Below are positions 50,643 to 63,600 of a stretch of 64,000 nt of DNA, in pieces. The stretch's first letter is position 1; each line of letters opens with the position of its first letter. The stretch spans positions 36,923,870-36,987,869 of the forward strand of contig JAVUNC010000006.1 of assembly GCA_032173965.1 (NCBI GenBank), written 5' to 3'. The stretch comes from Sitta carolinensis. Taxonomy: Eukaryota; Chordata; Aves; Passeriformes; Sittidae. Made by a program: the position numbers and the translations under genes. The notes under the pieces were generated by a model. It ran no database searches. It saw nothing but the letters and a program-made list of their open reading frames with translations, and had not been told where the DNA came from.

Positions 50643-52521
50643 GTAGACACTGAGGATGAATTTCCCTATAGGTGAAATACACACAGACTGTTGTATTTTT
50701 AATACAACATTACATAAACATTAATTAATATAATAATTAACAAATACATAGTTACAAGAGTGTGTTAATACTTTTGCGGAATTGAAGCTCCAGAATTAAA
50801 TGCACATGTTCAGTGAGAACAGTGCAAGAAACCCTGCAAAGGCCTCAAAATTTTCTATGGCAAATAAATAATAACCTAGTAACGAAATCTTCTGTATACA
50901 TAAGCAATAATGACAAGCCTTACAGCTGAAAACAACTGCTTGCCTTAGGAAAAAAACCCACAACATATGATGAAGTTATTAGTCATCCAACATAATGAGT
51001 AGTGAGAACAGTTAGAAAAACACATAAAAACTAAATGAAATATTTTTTCTTTCTTAATCAATTTAATAAAAGGCACCATCTCCCTCTGGGAAATAAGATA
51101 CCTCTCAGTTGTCCAAAGCTGAATTCTGAAAGCTAGTTTTGAACTACAGGTAGGATTATGATTCTTGCCCTTTTTCTTTGTAATAAAAGAGGAAGATACC
51201 AAAGACTTAAGCAGAACCTGCTTACAAGTGAAGCCAGAAGCAACTCACCCTATTCTAATAAGGTTTGTAATTTTTTAGGTTTGTTGACCTTTTCTGAGAC
51301 TCTCTATAGAGAACCATCAGCATGATGTGTATCTTAACAATGGATATATTTGTGTTGGGAATCCTAAGAAAAAATCAAAAGCTGATATTCAGTAACACAG
51401 TCTACAAGGGTACTTGGAGGAAATTTTTATGATTTTTTGCCAGGGATCCATGAAGTTGAACTGACTTAAGGATATACTCCTCTTGTGTCAACAAAAAGGT
51501 GTTTTATATGCTAAGTCATTTTAGCTTATGTAATATATATTTATCAGCAGTAGTCTGTTTACAGCAACAAGAACTCACACCTTAATGAATGTCTTTTCAG
51601 GCTTCTGAAGTGTTTCTTTTTTTTGAAGTTAGTTTTATGTTTTCCTAAAATTTCTGATAATTTTTTATTGATACAAAATATTCATATAAATAAAATATTT
51701 ATCACTGAATGGAATGGAGACAATTAAACAGTATGTTGCAGTATTTCTTCTAGTAGCATTTGTTAGTCTTCCCAAACTAGCCACTTCTGGAAAAACTATC
51801 TTCTTTGTATATATGGACTGGTCTACAAGAACACAGTCATGTCTGTCAAATCCCCAGAAAAAGTAAATGGGCAGATTGGTTATATTGTCTGTGTGAACTG
51901 AAGACATTCAATTTCCAGTGATGACAAATTTGCATTCAGTATGAGTAATAGGTATTCTACCCTTAACAGCAGGGGACAGTTTTAGTCTCATGCAAATGCT
52001 CATTGACTGCATTGTGTCAATTAAAACAGATGGTGAAAGGATGGAAGGGAGTTAACATAATGAAAGGGACTTAATGTATTAGGGAAAGCATTCATTTTTT
52101 TGAGAAAATGCACTATTGCTTTTATTATTTTTTTTTCCAATTTCTTCGACCATGTGTAAAACAGAAAGATAAAGTTTGTCATGTAAAAGCCTTTTGCATT
52201 GTGCCTGTTGCTATTTTCAAGATTTATGATACTAAATATAAACTGGTTAATATTTTTTTCATCTAATGGCAATCCACAGCCTGCTTGTCATGGGTACAAT
52301 TATTCACAGCTGTATGCAAGATATTGTTAAATGCAGCACAGCATCTCTAGCTGCCTCTTGCACACTGATAGCAGAAAATATTCAGATGATTTATCTCTCT
52401 AAATAATTCCTCTAAATTACCAAATTCTTTCCTGAGATATTCAGGTATAGCAGAATTTAAAAGAAACAAAACAAAACAAAAGCAACTAATCAGTGGCAAT
52501 TGGGTCCCATTTTTACTCTAG
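50643..52521. other. AT-rich DNA without recognised genes
   Basis: Minus-strand open frames of 80-85 codons (50945-51202, 51665-51907, 52021-52272) have no recognised motif. No repeat family is seen. Confidence 0.5.
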
Positions 52522-52603
52522 TTTACCAGAAGTAAGGCGTTTCTATGCTCGAGGTCTATTTTGTTTAAGATTCCACTATAATCTCATTTTCACACAGATT
52601 CAG
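52522..52603 (+). other. Candidate exon, 82 bp, with strong splice sites
   Basis: A strong acceptor (cccatttttactctag) ends at 52521, and TTCAG is followed by GTGAGT at 52604. After one leading base, 27 codons are open to the donor (phase 2 entry, phase 0 exit), while the other two frames contain stops. The peptide starts LPEVRRFYARGLF and ends NLIFTQIQ. It contains two CpGs in a CpG-poor area. I recognise no family. Its entry phase does not follow from the phase-1 exit of the 46774-46870 candidate, so the two would not be consecutive coding exons. Confidence 0.25.
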
Positions 52604-52910
52604 GTGAGTATAACCTAGGGAGATTATTTAAACTGAGATGACTGTAATCATCCAGTTGCTTAGAATAAAATTTATATTCATTTACTCAATTCCCTCTATG
52701 CTATCTTCTCTATTATCACTAGATAATTCAAAAAGGTCTCTCTGAATTACTGAATTATTTTAGAAAAGGAATTAACATTTCTAGAAACTTACCCCAAGTA
52801 AATCTGAGTGCCTTTTTTTGCAAAATTCAGGACATCTTTTTTAAAAAAGCAAAATATCAATGAAACAAGAATGAAACAATGAAACCCTTTCATCAGAAAC
52901 TACTTCTCTG

Positions 52911-53002
52911 TTAAAAAAAAAAAATAAAAAAAAAAAAAAAAAAGCATTGTGTTTTTGTTTTGGTTGGGGGTATTTTGTGTTTTGTTTTTTATTTCATTTT
53001 CT
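52911..53002. repeat. Poly-A tract followed by T/G-rich low-complexity DNA
   Basis: An A run with a single T interruption (about 52913-52943) is followed by T/G-rich sequence to about 53002. The two halves are roughly complementary in composition. Confidence 0.8.
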
Positions 53003-53086
53003 TTTAAACACCTCTCCACATCTCTCAATATAAATAACAAAGGCAAAACCAAGAATTTATTCTAGAGGAAAGCCTGGTTTTAGGAG

Positions 53087-53325
53087 TGTGTTGGATTTGT
53101 TTGGCAGGATTTTGGTTGTGTGAGGCTACAGGGATTGCTTCTGTGAGAAGCTGCTGAAGCTTCCTCCCTGTCCAGCGGAGCCAATGTCAGCCGATTCCAA
53201 GACACATGTGCTGCTGGCCAAAGCCAGGCCAAGAAAGAAATGGTGATAATTCCTCTGTGATTACATATATAAGAAGGAGGGGAAAAAAAAGTTATTTGGC
53301 AATCATAACTGCAGATCTGCTTACA
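53087..53325 (+). mobile_element. Truncated LTR of avian ERV (ERVL-type likely)
   Basis: It starts TGTGTTGGATTTGTTTGGCA, a typical avian ERV LTR start. The U3 landmarks 'gcttctgtgagaagctgctg', 'gagccaatgtcagccgattc' and 'gctgctggccaaagccaggc' follow in order. A TATA-like 'tatataagaagg' near 53265-53278 and an A-rich 'ggggaaaaaaaagttatttg' come next. The usual R/U5 end is missing: the sequence runs into antisense CR1 at about 53331. No retroviral genes adjoin. The family assignment is from memory of bird LTR consensus sequences; I am sure of an LTR, less of the class. Confidence 0.65.
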
Positions 53326-53330
53326 CAGAA

Positions 53331-53684
53331 CCCCGTCCAGCATGGCCTTGAACACCTACAAGGTTAGGAAGTCCGCAGACTCTCTGAGCAACTTCTTCCA
53401 GGGCCTCATCACCCTTATAGTAAATAATTTCTTCCTAGTATCTAATCTATTAGATAATATCTAATACGTTGAGTTTAAGCTCATTCCCACTTGTCCATCA
53501 CTACGTTCCCTTTATGTCCTAGAATTTGCTATAAGGTCTTTCCAGAGCTGTGTCATCTCTAGACTGCAGTGTCCCAACCCTCTCCACGTCTTCAAAGAAG
53601 AAGTGTTCAAACCCTGTGATCAAGTCTGTGGCTCTCCTATGGAGTCTTTCCCACAGGTCAGGATCTTTCTTGTGTCAGGAAAGA
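53331..53684 (-). mobile_element. CR1 LINE fragment lacking its 3' terminus
   Basis: The plus strand reads 'ccccgtccagcatggccttg', then 'aatttcttcctagtatctaa', 'cttgtccatcactacgttcc', 'gctataaggtctttccagag' and 'tggagtctttcccacaggtc', all antisense CR1 in the correct order. The 3'-most bases, including the ATTCTATG tail, are absent at the junction with the LTR. This suggests an insertion or deletion joined the two elements. The 64-codon frame at 53603-53797 is partly CR1 noise. Confidence 0.9.
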
Positions 53685-53879
53685 TGGGTACTGAAAAACT
53701 GCATAGAAGCCTAAAGCCTATCACCTTTCAATTTAAGACCTTAGAAAGAAATGTATTGAGCATGTTGAAAAGCTGTTTCTTTGAAGAGAGCACTTGAACT
53801 CAAATAATATGGGATATAATAATAATATAGTGACAGAATTTGTAGCCTAGATTTTCTGAAAACATATTTTTGCAGGTTG

Positions 53880-53882
<3 letters not shown>

Positions 53883-53928
<46 letters not shown>
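53883..53928. repeat. (TA)23 microsatellite
   Basis: There are 46 bases of pure, uninterrupted TA dinucleotide. It is flanked by unremarkable AT-rich DNA. Confidence 0.97.
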
Positions 53929-53931
<3 letters not shown>

Positions 53932-56900
53932 TGAGTATTCTTCATTTGGATATTTCAAAATTTCAACACTGAAATTTGAAATTTCTGGACTCTGACTAGA
54001 TGTGGGGCTAATTTAGTAAACAAGGTTAATGTCATAAAATGTGGCATTTAATCTGGAAGTCATAAGGTTTAGCAATATGTTTCTTTCCATTACAACTGGT
54101 TGTAAGCTATTCCCCAGACAGCTGTTCATTCAAATGTAAACATGAGGTAACTCCTTCAAAGCAGCATCTTCTCCTAAAGGAAAATGTTTCAACAGGAAGC
54201 TTAGAGAAACAGAGCAATATCTGGTAAACACTGAGATATTTATTTTCCAGTTCCCTCAAGTCAACTGTGAGGCAAAAATCTTTGTTTTCAGAAGCTCAAG
54301 TTTCCATCATATATGAACATAAAGCAACTTGCATCGAATTCAATGAAGCATTTAAATAAATGATTCCTAAAATATTTGCTGAATTTCAATATTTTTTTGT
54401 GCAATAGATATTCTGTATCTGTTCTGGCATTGCTTTAACCTACCCATTGACACTGATGGAGGTGGTTTTTTTTAACATTGAAATGTGCAGTTTCACACAA
54501 CTGCCAGAAGAGATAAAATATTAGCTGTGGAGTTGGCAAATCATACTAATTTAAAGCAGATCTGATATAAGTGAGTACATATTAAATTGTGCCTTTGGAG
54601 CCAGTTTTTCAAACACCTTTTAATTTCAGAAGACTTCATCTCACATTTAGGCATCAGGATCAAGAACTGTTTTAAAAATGGTCATAGCTGAAGAAGAAAG
54701 ACTACCACTCATATTTCGGTAACATTTCACCAACTATACTGCACATGCAAAAATTTTAAACCACATTTAAGGATCTAACAAATAACATAGTTTGATAATA
54801 TTTTTCAGAAGATTGTGCAGACATCTATCTCTTCTTGTGAAAATATTTCTATCCCTTCAGCACCTATTTTGAGTGCAATAGCTCTTTATTTTATACAAAA
54901 TATGTATTATAGTTAGTTCACTCCTGTCTAACTCATTTAGTCTTGTGCTTGTCAACATCTGACTGTTACCTTACTGTTAACTCCATTACTAAACCTTCAA
55001 TAAAAAAGGCTTCAGAATTCACCAAGTTTCATTTTGGATTCTCTTTTTTTCTTTTTTTTCCCATTTAAATACAAAAAGAAATAATACAACATTTATTAGT
55101 ACAGCGTAATACAAATGTAAAAAAAAGTTTTATTTGCATTACTATAATCAAAGATTTTAAATGTGAAGGGCCATTCTATGGATGGTGAATGTCAGTACAC
55201 AAATCACCACAGCTGTGTGCAATGTTGTTCTCTACTTTGTGAACTATACCAATTTGAGTATATGGCAGTATATTAATACTATATTTTTAAAGTAATTTAA
55301 CACTCTTTAAAAATGTAGACACTATGTATTATTCTTTTTTTAATACAATTTTTTAGTGGATACAGCTGGACACTAAATTATTGTTCAACAACCAGATGAA
55401 TAAAACAGAAAATACCTTTCTTTTTACTCTCAATCTGTTGTTGGAGAAGCATAATGAAGTCTGAATTACCTAGTTTATTTTTGATAGAAAATTTTAGTAA
55501 AATGCCTCCTAAAACATGCAGGCCAGATCCGAAGCCCTCTGAATTTCAAAGTAAATATACATATACATGATATTAGTTTTATGTAATTGTGTTCAGAACA
55601 GAAAAATGGAATTAAAGTATTTTCCATCCTGAATAGGAAATACCAAAATATGTAAAGATCACAGTAATGTGAGAATTTCATGTGCATTTTAATAATTTTT
55701 TAACGATTTAAAAAAAAAAAAAAAATTTTAATGTATTCAGCAGATTCACTAATTTAAGACATTTTCCAAAGTGACTTAATTTGGCCTGTGTTGTCAAACT
55801 TACTCATCATAGTTTTTGAATAGATTCTAGAAAGATTATCAATCAGCACAATTCCAATGTTGTAGTTATGATCTACAAAAAGAAAAAAGCCCTGTATTTT
55901 GAAGACCAGTCAGAGTAGGATTTATTTGCACTTGTGGGTCAGTGTGAATTTTTCCCCATATTCTGTATAAAAGAATTCTAAGACACAGATTTCATGTTTT
56001 CCTTCCAAGTGCGAATATGGGATACATCCCATCTCAGTGTCTTTAGCTCATGAAAAGCTACCAATATTTAGAGAACAAAACAAGCACCTTCACAAAACTG
56101 TACAAAATAACACTTTCCTTATGCAGTGAACTCAAAACATTCTAATTTGTGCAGATTCATAAGAGGTCTCAAATTACAAAATACAGAAATCTAAGACAGA
56201 TACAAAAGTGCACTGAAGTATGCACTCAGGACCTGCCAGTCCCACTGCGGTTATGAATTCATGTGTCATCTTTATTTTTATGCAGTTTGCCTTTTGTGGA
56301 AAGTAAAACACGGTGAATGCCTGGTTGAATATAATGTAACATTACTTCTTGACTCACTAAATCATGTTAGAGCTTTTTTACATAAAGAGGCACTCCAGCA
56401 GAGGCTCAGTTTGCATTGACATTTTATGTACCACTATTGTCAAAAATCACATTTCTTTGATAACACAAGGTTTTCACACCATAAATCAGTGGAGTGGCAT
56501 GGAAATCATATAAAGGATTTGGTCCTGAAGACAAGCTAAGACAGATGCTGGAGTAAAAAATCCAGGAGTGATAAAACTATGATTTTCTGAAAATATCACT
56601 TTAGCAAATCTAAGAAAAATGTGGATGGCCAAAAACATTTTTGGTAGACAAGTTTCCTAGTGTTGTGGTTTCAGCTCTTATGATGTTAATTCATTCTGAT
56701 CTTGACCATGGTGTTTTTTCAAAACATTTAGAAACTCAAAAGTTTGCTTTCAGTCCTAAAAGTCTAATATTTTTTCTCTCATTTTTTGTAAAAGGAATTT
56801 TGAACTAGTAGATTTTCCTGCCGACTAGAAATTGAAATTCTAGATTTTGGTGACTGCTGTTGCTGCCAGCACTGTCATTATTATTTTGCTTTGCAGTAAA

Positions 56901-57106
56901 AGCCGAAGCTTGGTATAATCTGAGACATCTGGTAAACTCAACACTATAAGGTACAAGTGAAAAATACAAATAAGTTGCCATTAAACATTTAATATCAAAA
57001 CATAAATATGATCCTTTAAAACATAGGTTTTATAATTGTCTGAAGTTATCTTGCCAGTGATCAATTGTGTAGTTTTTCTTACTGTGGCACTTTTACAAAT
57101 TTAGAA
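53929..57106. other. AT-rich DNA without recognised genes
   Basis: No gene or repeat family is seen. Poly-A runs lie near 55710-55725, and T-rich runs near 55040-55060 and 55335-55345. The longest open frames are about 70 codons. Confidence 0.5.
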
Positions 57107-57616
57107 GCGCAGAATGATTAAGGTTGGAAAAGACCTCCAAGATTATTGAGTCCAATCTTTGAGCAACACCTTTGACTGAATGCTAAATGCCACATCCAGT
57201 CATTTCTTCAACGTTTTCAGGGATGTGACTCAAACACTGCCCTGGACAGCCTGCTCTAATACTGAACCTCCTGTTCAGTGAAGAAATCCATTTCTGCTGT
57301 CCAGTCTGGACCTCCCCTGGCCGTTTCCTCATGACCTGTCACTGGTAGCCTGGGAGAAGAGGCTGACCCGCACCTGGCTGCAGCCTCTTTCAGGAAATTG
57401 TGGAGAGAGTTAAGGGCCCTCCTAAGCCTCATTTCCTCAAGGCTAAGGAACCCTAGCTCCCTCAGCCACTCCTCACAGGACTGTACCCCAGACCTCTCAA
57501 ATCTTTGTTGTCCTCCTCTGCATGAGCTCCAGCACCTCCATGTGTTTCTCGCAGTGAGGGGCCCAGACCTGGACACAGTACTCAATGTGTGGACTCAGCA
57601 ATGCCAGATAGAGGGT
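57107..57616 (-). mobile_element. CR1 LINE 3' fragment, about 510 bp
   Basis: The plus strand begins 'cgcagaatgattaaggttgg' then 'aaaagacctccaagattatt' (antisense CR1 3' UTR). It continues with 'gccacatccagtcatttctt', 'cctcatttcctcaaggctaa', 'cctcctctgcatgagctcca' and 'ggacacagtactcaatgtgt'. The element lies on the minus strand with its 3' end at 57107 and is 5' truncated near 57616. It retains a relatively long open minus frame (57256-57585, 109 codons) that corresponds to the CR1 ORF2 C-terminus and is not a host gene. Sequence condition is better than most copies in the window. Confidence 0.95.
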
Positions 57617-60600
57617 GTCAGGTAAAGAAGATTTTCAGTTTTACTCTTTCTGGGATATCATTCTTGAAGAAATACTTCGGGTTCCACCAAATATTTAATC
57701 TCCTTGCAGTGGAATGGCAGTTTTAACAAAGCAGAAGAACTTTCTAAGAGTGAGTGTTTGAAACAGAAAACCAAAACAAATCTCTAGAGCTAGGGCTTCA
57801 CAGATTCACAAAGATATCTGACACCTCTCCACCCTTCCCCCTCCTCTCCTGTTTTGAACAACATCCATGTGTGCACAGCCTTGGAAAAACGTGAGACTCA
57901 ACAGAGTTCAGCAACAGACATGGTCTGCTGGGATTCAAAAGGTAACATTTTCTGGAACACTTAAGAGTCACTAATGTGTGCTGTAAGACTATCAGACACT
58001 TCCCTAAAGATTCATTGAGCAAGTATGGTTAACCATGTGGAAAAGCACTGAATTACTTCTGTAATTCCCATTATTTTGGTGCCAAGTGCAGTGTCAAGTC
58101 CTATGGGAGCAGCCTTGCTCCCTTTTGCCTGAGCTGTCACTGGTCTCTGTATGCTGTATGTCACCAACCAGATTTCCTTAAATAAGACACCAAGAAGGTT
58201 AAAGCTGAATCCAAATTAAGAGAATAACTTAGGAAATAAATCTTCTAAATGAATGAACGTTTGCCAATATCTGATTTATACAAGCCCACTCCAAATCTTC
58301 TAAGTCCTTTTTTTTTACCTCTGGGAAATGTGCTGCATTTGCAAATTCATTTGGTTTTGTTTTGGAAATATATGAATATCAATTAATCAATTAGGTCAGG
58401 AAAAGACATAATTTGTGACTAACCTGATAAAAACCCAAAGTGTTAAAAATCAGCAATCCCAGACAACCAAATGATAAAATATAATGACCATCTAACGTGT
58501 TCAAAGAGTAAGCTGAAATGAGAATTACAACTTTTTCAGTATCTCGTGGATCCACCCTTTTGATTTGTGAAAACCTAATTTGCAAATACCAAAAAAGTGG
58601 GGTTTTGTGTGTTTTCTATCTATTTCTATAGTGTCTATGGATCCAACCATGTGACAAAGGAAAGACATTAAACATCTCCATTACATTTCCAATCAGCATG
58701 AATCAATTTGAAATACATTAATATCTGTTCTAACACTGCAACTCAAGTCTCAGATTATGTGAAAAGCTCATATTTCATTTTTTTCCTGATTCATTTATTG
58801 TCAAAAGAAACATGTTTTCAGGGTAAAAAAAAAGCTGAAAATTTTATTCTTAATTTATGGGGAAAGAAAAGTCAAATCAAATTCTGCTCTAAAATCTTAT
58901 TGCTTTAACATAATAGTCACATTTTATGCTTTGAATTTATATTTACCATAGCAGTTATCAAGTTTAGTGCTTGCTGAAGCCCACATGAGCTTTTCTACAT
59001 TTGAGTTCTACACAAACATATACCTGTCAATTTTCTAAGACATTTATTCTATCTGTTGATACTTATACAATGTTAATGAAAAAACAATATACGAAAGTGA
59101 TGGGGCTGCAGTGGTGCACTAAACAAGCTGTCACTAGCAGTGACACAAATGATGCACAAGATGAACTTTGAAGTTGGATTCTGTGAGATTTTCTTTCCAG
59201 TACAAAATGTATGATATGTGAAAGAGTGAACAGATGACATACAAAAAAACATCTAGTCTAGGAAGCAAAGAGCCAGGGCTTTTTCAACTCTGCCTTAGTT
59301 TTCAAGTTTCCACCAACAGCAGAATCTGGTAGAACAATAATTTGCGTGGTCAGAAAGTTCTTGCAGTAAGGCTGCTTCTGAATATAAAGAGTACATAAGC
59401 ACTAGCCCTTCTTTAAACTGTGCTCTCTAGATATATCTTTTGTTTTGGTTTTATTCCACAGATTGTAGACTTTCCACACAATATATTTTCTCCCGTATGG
59501 ACTTGTGTGACTAACTTTTGATCAAATGGACTTGTGTGACTAACTTTTGATCAAATCTTTCTTCGACATTTATAGGTTATCTAATTGAGAGGCAACATCA
59601 TTAAACTCCCAGAGCCTGGTGAAAATCAGGAAAAAAAGTATTAATTGGTGCAGGAATCAGTGAAACAGAGCGAGCCAAACCAGCTACTCAAAGCATCAAA
59701 GGAGACCAATTATCTCTGGTATAAAATCCACCAAGATGCATCAGTGGGATAAATTGGAGTCAGAAGGCCACACAAACAGTATCTCCAACTCTAGGCAAGA
59801 CCTTGCATGTGTGCAGTTTTGTGTATTGCCACACTCTTCCCTCCTGCTCCCTGGAGGGACTTGCAGAACATGTTTCCATAGAACACTTTACTGTTGCTTA
59901 TGAATATAGTGATGGTGTAAAAACAAATCTTTTTAATATTTATGTGATTAGTTTTTCTCCTTATCAATATGATGTCTTATAGGTAGCAAAAAGAAAATAA
60001 TTGGCTCCCAAATTATAAGTGCTAATGTTGAATTAATAACAAGATTTGAAAATTGCAGATAATTTGTGATCCCTTTTAATGAAAAGATTTTAATGCTCAA
60101 CATATATGAAGATCATGACATCTAAATAATGGAAATGTGGAATGGAGAATTAATTCCTACTTTTTATTTTAGGAAATTCTATGTACTATTCCCATACATA
60201 TTTCTTTTGCTGACCAGATTAAAAGGAAGATATATACATCTGTGGCAGTAACTATTAACAAAAAATCTTGTCATGTTAGGTATGTGAATATTTTTAAAGT
60301 TTTTGTTGGTTTTTTTTCCAAAATACCACTTTTAAAAAGTGCTTTCAAATAGTGCCTTTTCAGTTTTAAATATGTCTAATTTCTCATACATATAGGCTCT
60401 AAATCGTAAACCAAAATCTAAAATCAAAATCAGCATCATTCTTACTAGGGTACAATTCCAGGGATTTCTCAGCGCATTTCCCTATGTGTAACCCTAGATA
60501 TCTTCCTGCACTGGACTGGTGAATTCCTTTCCCTTGGCTTTCCTGGTGAGGCTGATGAGAAAGGCACCAATTAGCCCCTTTCTAATATTCATAAAATAAC

Positions 60601-63600
60601 CACTACAGTTCGACTGGTAGTGGCAGCCCAACATGCCCTCATGAGACGGAAAATTTTTGTTACTCTTTATAGGCAAAAAATCTGTGACTGTTTCAGGGAG
60701 CACAGGAATACCTTATCCATATTTTCCCAAGTTTCAGATGTACCACGTAATTTGAAGGAGTTTTGGGGCAGGAGGGCAGTTCTTGATTTCCACTCCTTGC
60801 CTCTTTTGTTACAATGACATCACTGTGGACAAGATGAATGATACAATCTGATCGAGGATGTGATAATATTTGCAGGTGTTTCAAGAGGTTTTGCACATAG
60901 GCAGAATGAGCAACAATCTTTTAACAGATAACAGGAAATAGCTAGCAACATTTTATTTAAGCAGGCATTGACAGTGATGTGTGCATTAGTTTGGAAGACT
61001 AATCGCTAGTGAGACAGATATTTTGGCTGTTTTCAGTGTTGTATTCCTGTCTTAAACAGTGTTCTTGCATGAAATATGCCCTAACCAGAGCTTCCTTGGA
61101 AAACTGAATACATAAATGCAATTCATTTGGTGGTTTAAAAGCACTTCCAATTTGAATTTCATTCTAGATACCACTCTCAAACTAAAAGAAACAAAGCCAA
61201 AACACAGAATCTTCAAGTTATATCTTTTTCTTTTCACAAGCATCTTCCTTTATAAGAACTCTATGCTGCATAAAATTTTACTGTTTCACAGGTGGTTTAT
61301 TTTGTAACTTTATTCAGCTGCCTCATACTGCTGAAACTGAGACTTCATGTTGGAATTTGTTTCCCTGCTGTTTTAGATTATTGATTGTCTGCCTGATGTG
61401 TGAATACTGAAGCAAGAAAGCCCTAAATGAGTCTCTTTGTCCTTTTTGCTACTGTCCTCCTTTCTGTCCATCAAGGGGGGCTTATCCTGTGATTCCCCAT
61501 GCAGGATTCTTAGAAAATCTTCTCCATCATTCGTTTCAAGTGAATGACAATATTCCCAGTACATGGGAGAGGAAAGCAGTTGTGAAAGGTGTTATAGAGG
61601 CGTTGGCATTTCAATGATTTATTTGTTGTCTTCTCTGGAAGCCAAAAGCCTAAACTTTAAGCAGAAGTCGTGATTTTCCCCACACATTGTTCTGACAAAA
61701 CAATGTTGTCTTAAAACAATTCCAGATTTTAATCAGAAATATTTGTTAATAATAAATGGTGGTAAAATGTTTTTTTTCCACTCTAGATGACAGTCATCAG
61801 ATAATTCTAAGAAAAAATACATCCTATAAAACAAGTAACATACAGATGAAAATGGATCCTCTATGTGTTAGTATGTGTCAATATATGTACTTATATTTAA
61901 TGTAATTGAAGATATTTTAAGAATATTACTTAGAAAACTGAAGTATGAAAACTATGTCAGGACCAGTGCAAATTGTTTTATGTATTTCAGCTTTACATAC
62001 TCAAGGTATAAGTATAAATGGTCAAGGACTAGTGAGATTGAAAGGCACAAATTCTCATAGTTTCTTTACCAACAAGTCACTTTTTGTGGCAGGAGGTACA
62101 AAAACACTCAGAAAGTAAGGTACAGGGAGCCTTAAATCTGTATTTCTTCATTATCTGCCTTTACTTGACCTGTCTGAAAATTATGGAATGATTTAATAAA
62201 AAATGACAGATTTTAATTCATTGAAAAAACAATAGCTGTAGTACTTGGCATCATTTACACTCATGGTCACAGTTAACACCTGTGTTGCTTAACATGTTTG
62301 CATTCTTTACCACCAGGAAAATGCACAAATCAATACCAGGGCAATAAAATATACTAAAAGAATTTTCCACCTAATGCATATGGGTAAGAATTTAGGTCGT
62401 CATCTTGTAGGCATTTTGGAAATATTATTTCTTATTAAATGAGATACAGCACTGGGGTGGTTGTATAGCTGAAAAGCCTTGCAAGTATCTAAATCCTGGA
62501 AACCTTGGGTAATCTGCTGTGGTGAAATGAAGTTCTTTAACTCCTTGTAAGTAGTTATGTATTTCTGGTCAGAGGTCATAAAGAATATCTGTTTAACATC
62601 TCAGATCTTGATCAATCCTACATCAGGAGAAATGTAGTAACAAGGTGTTGGGATATGGGAAGTGATATGACCACAGATTGAAAGATATAGAAAGCACCAC
62701 TCAGTGTCCCAGAACTTGTGAATTAAGTCCATGTGTTAATGTGTTATTATTACAAATTGCTTCAAAATCTGAAAGGCAACTTTTCTTTGGTTTCTCATTA
62801 CTAAAAGTGGGACTTACTAATTCATCTGAACTTTAAAATATTTTATCTACAAAGGCTATACTGTATTTCTAAATCAAACACGTTTAGGTTATGAATTTTG
62901 TATCATAGGTATCAGAAATTATGCTTTGAAAGAATTTCAGAGAACGCTGAATACCTAACGTGTTCATTGCTCATTTTGCAGCTCAAATGCAAACAAAAAT
63001 ACTTTTAATCACAAATATGAACTCTGATGCCTATAATTTGAGGTTGCATAGTGGCCAGCAGTTGAAATTCTGTTCCAATCTACAAAGTGGGTAATTTCTT
63101 CAAAAATAAATCAAATTAAAGCATTCTGATTGGGTATTTTCAATTTCTTACTATGACATTGAACCAACAAAGCCCACTATGTAATAAGCTAGGTAATGCA
63201 TTTGAGATTATTTTCTAGACTTTCCCCAAAGAGGTTGCTGGATTCATTCGGTTGTAGCAGCATAAAATATAAATGAAGTCATTTATGAACTGCTGTAACT
63301 CAAATCCTGTTCCAGGCCAGTGCTGAAAATGAGACCTAGTCTCATGTTTTCCTCATATTGGGGAACATAAATAACATTGTTTTTTAGCACATGAGCAAAA
63401 TATTGCTAAGTTCAAAAGAAAAAAATAAAGGAGAAAAAAGTATTGAGCTATTTGTAATGGTTATATTAAAATACAATATCATCCTGAATGTCTTTCCTCT
63501 CAAACAGCCTATGGCTGTTTACAGTAACTACATGATATGAAAGCAAAAACTGTGCTCTCTTGGAAAAAATAGTCTGAACTTAGGTTAGATAAATCATGAA

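Noticed and set aside
57256..57585. 109-codon minus-strand open frame
   Set aside because: It corresponds to the CR1 ORF2 C-terminus in a truncated element, not a host gene.
62317..62384. Plus-strand 68-base interval open for 22 codons
   Set aside because: The donor is weak and the length is too short to separate from chance.
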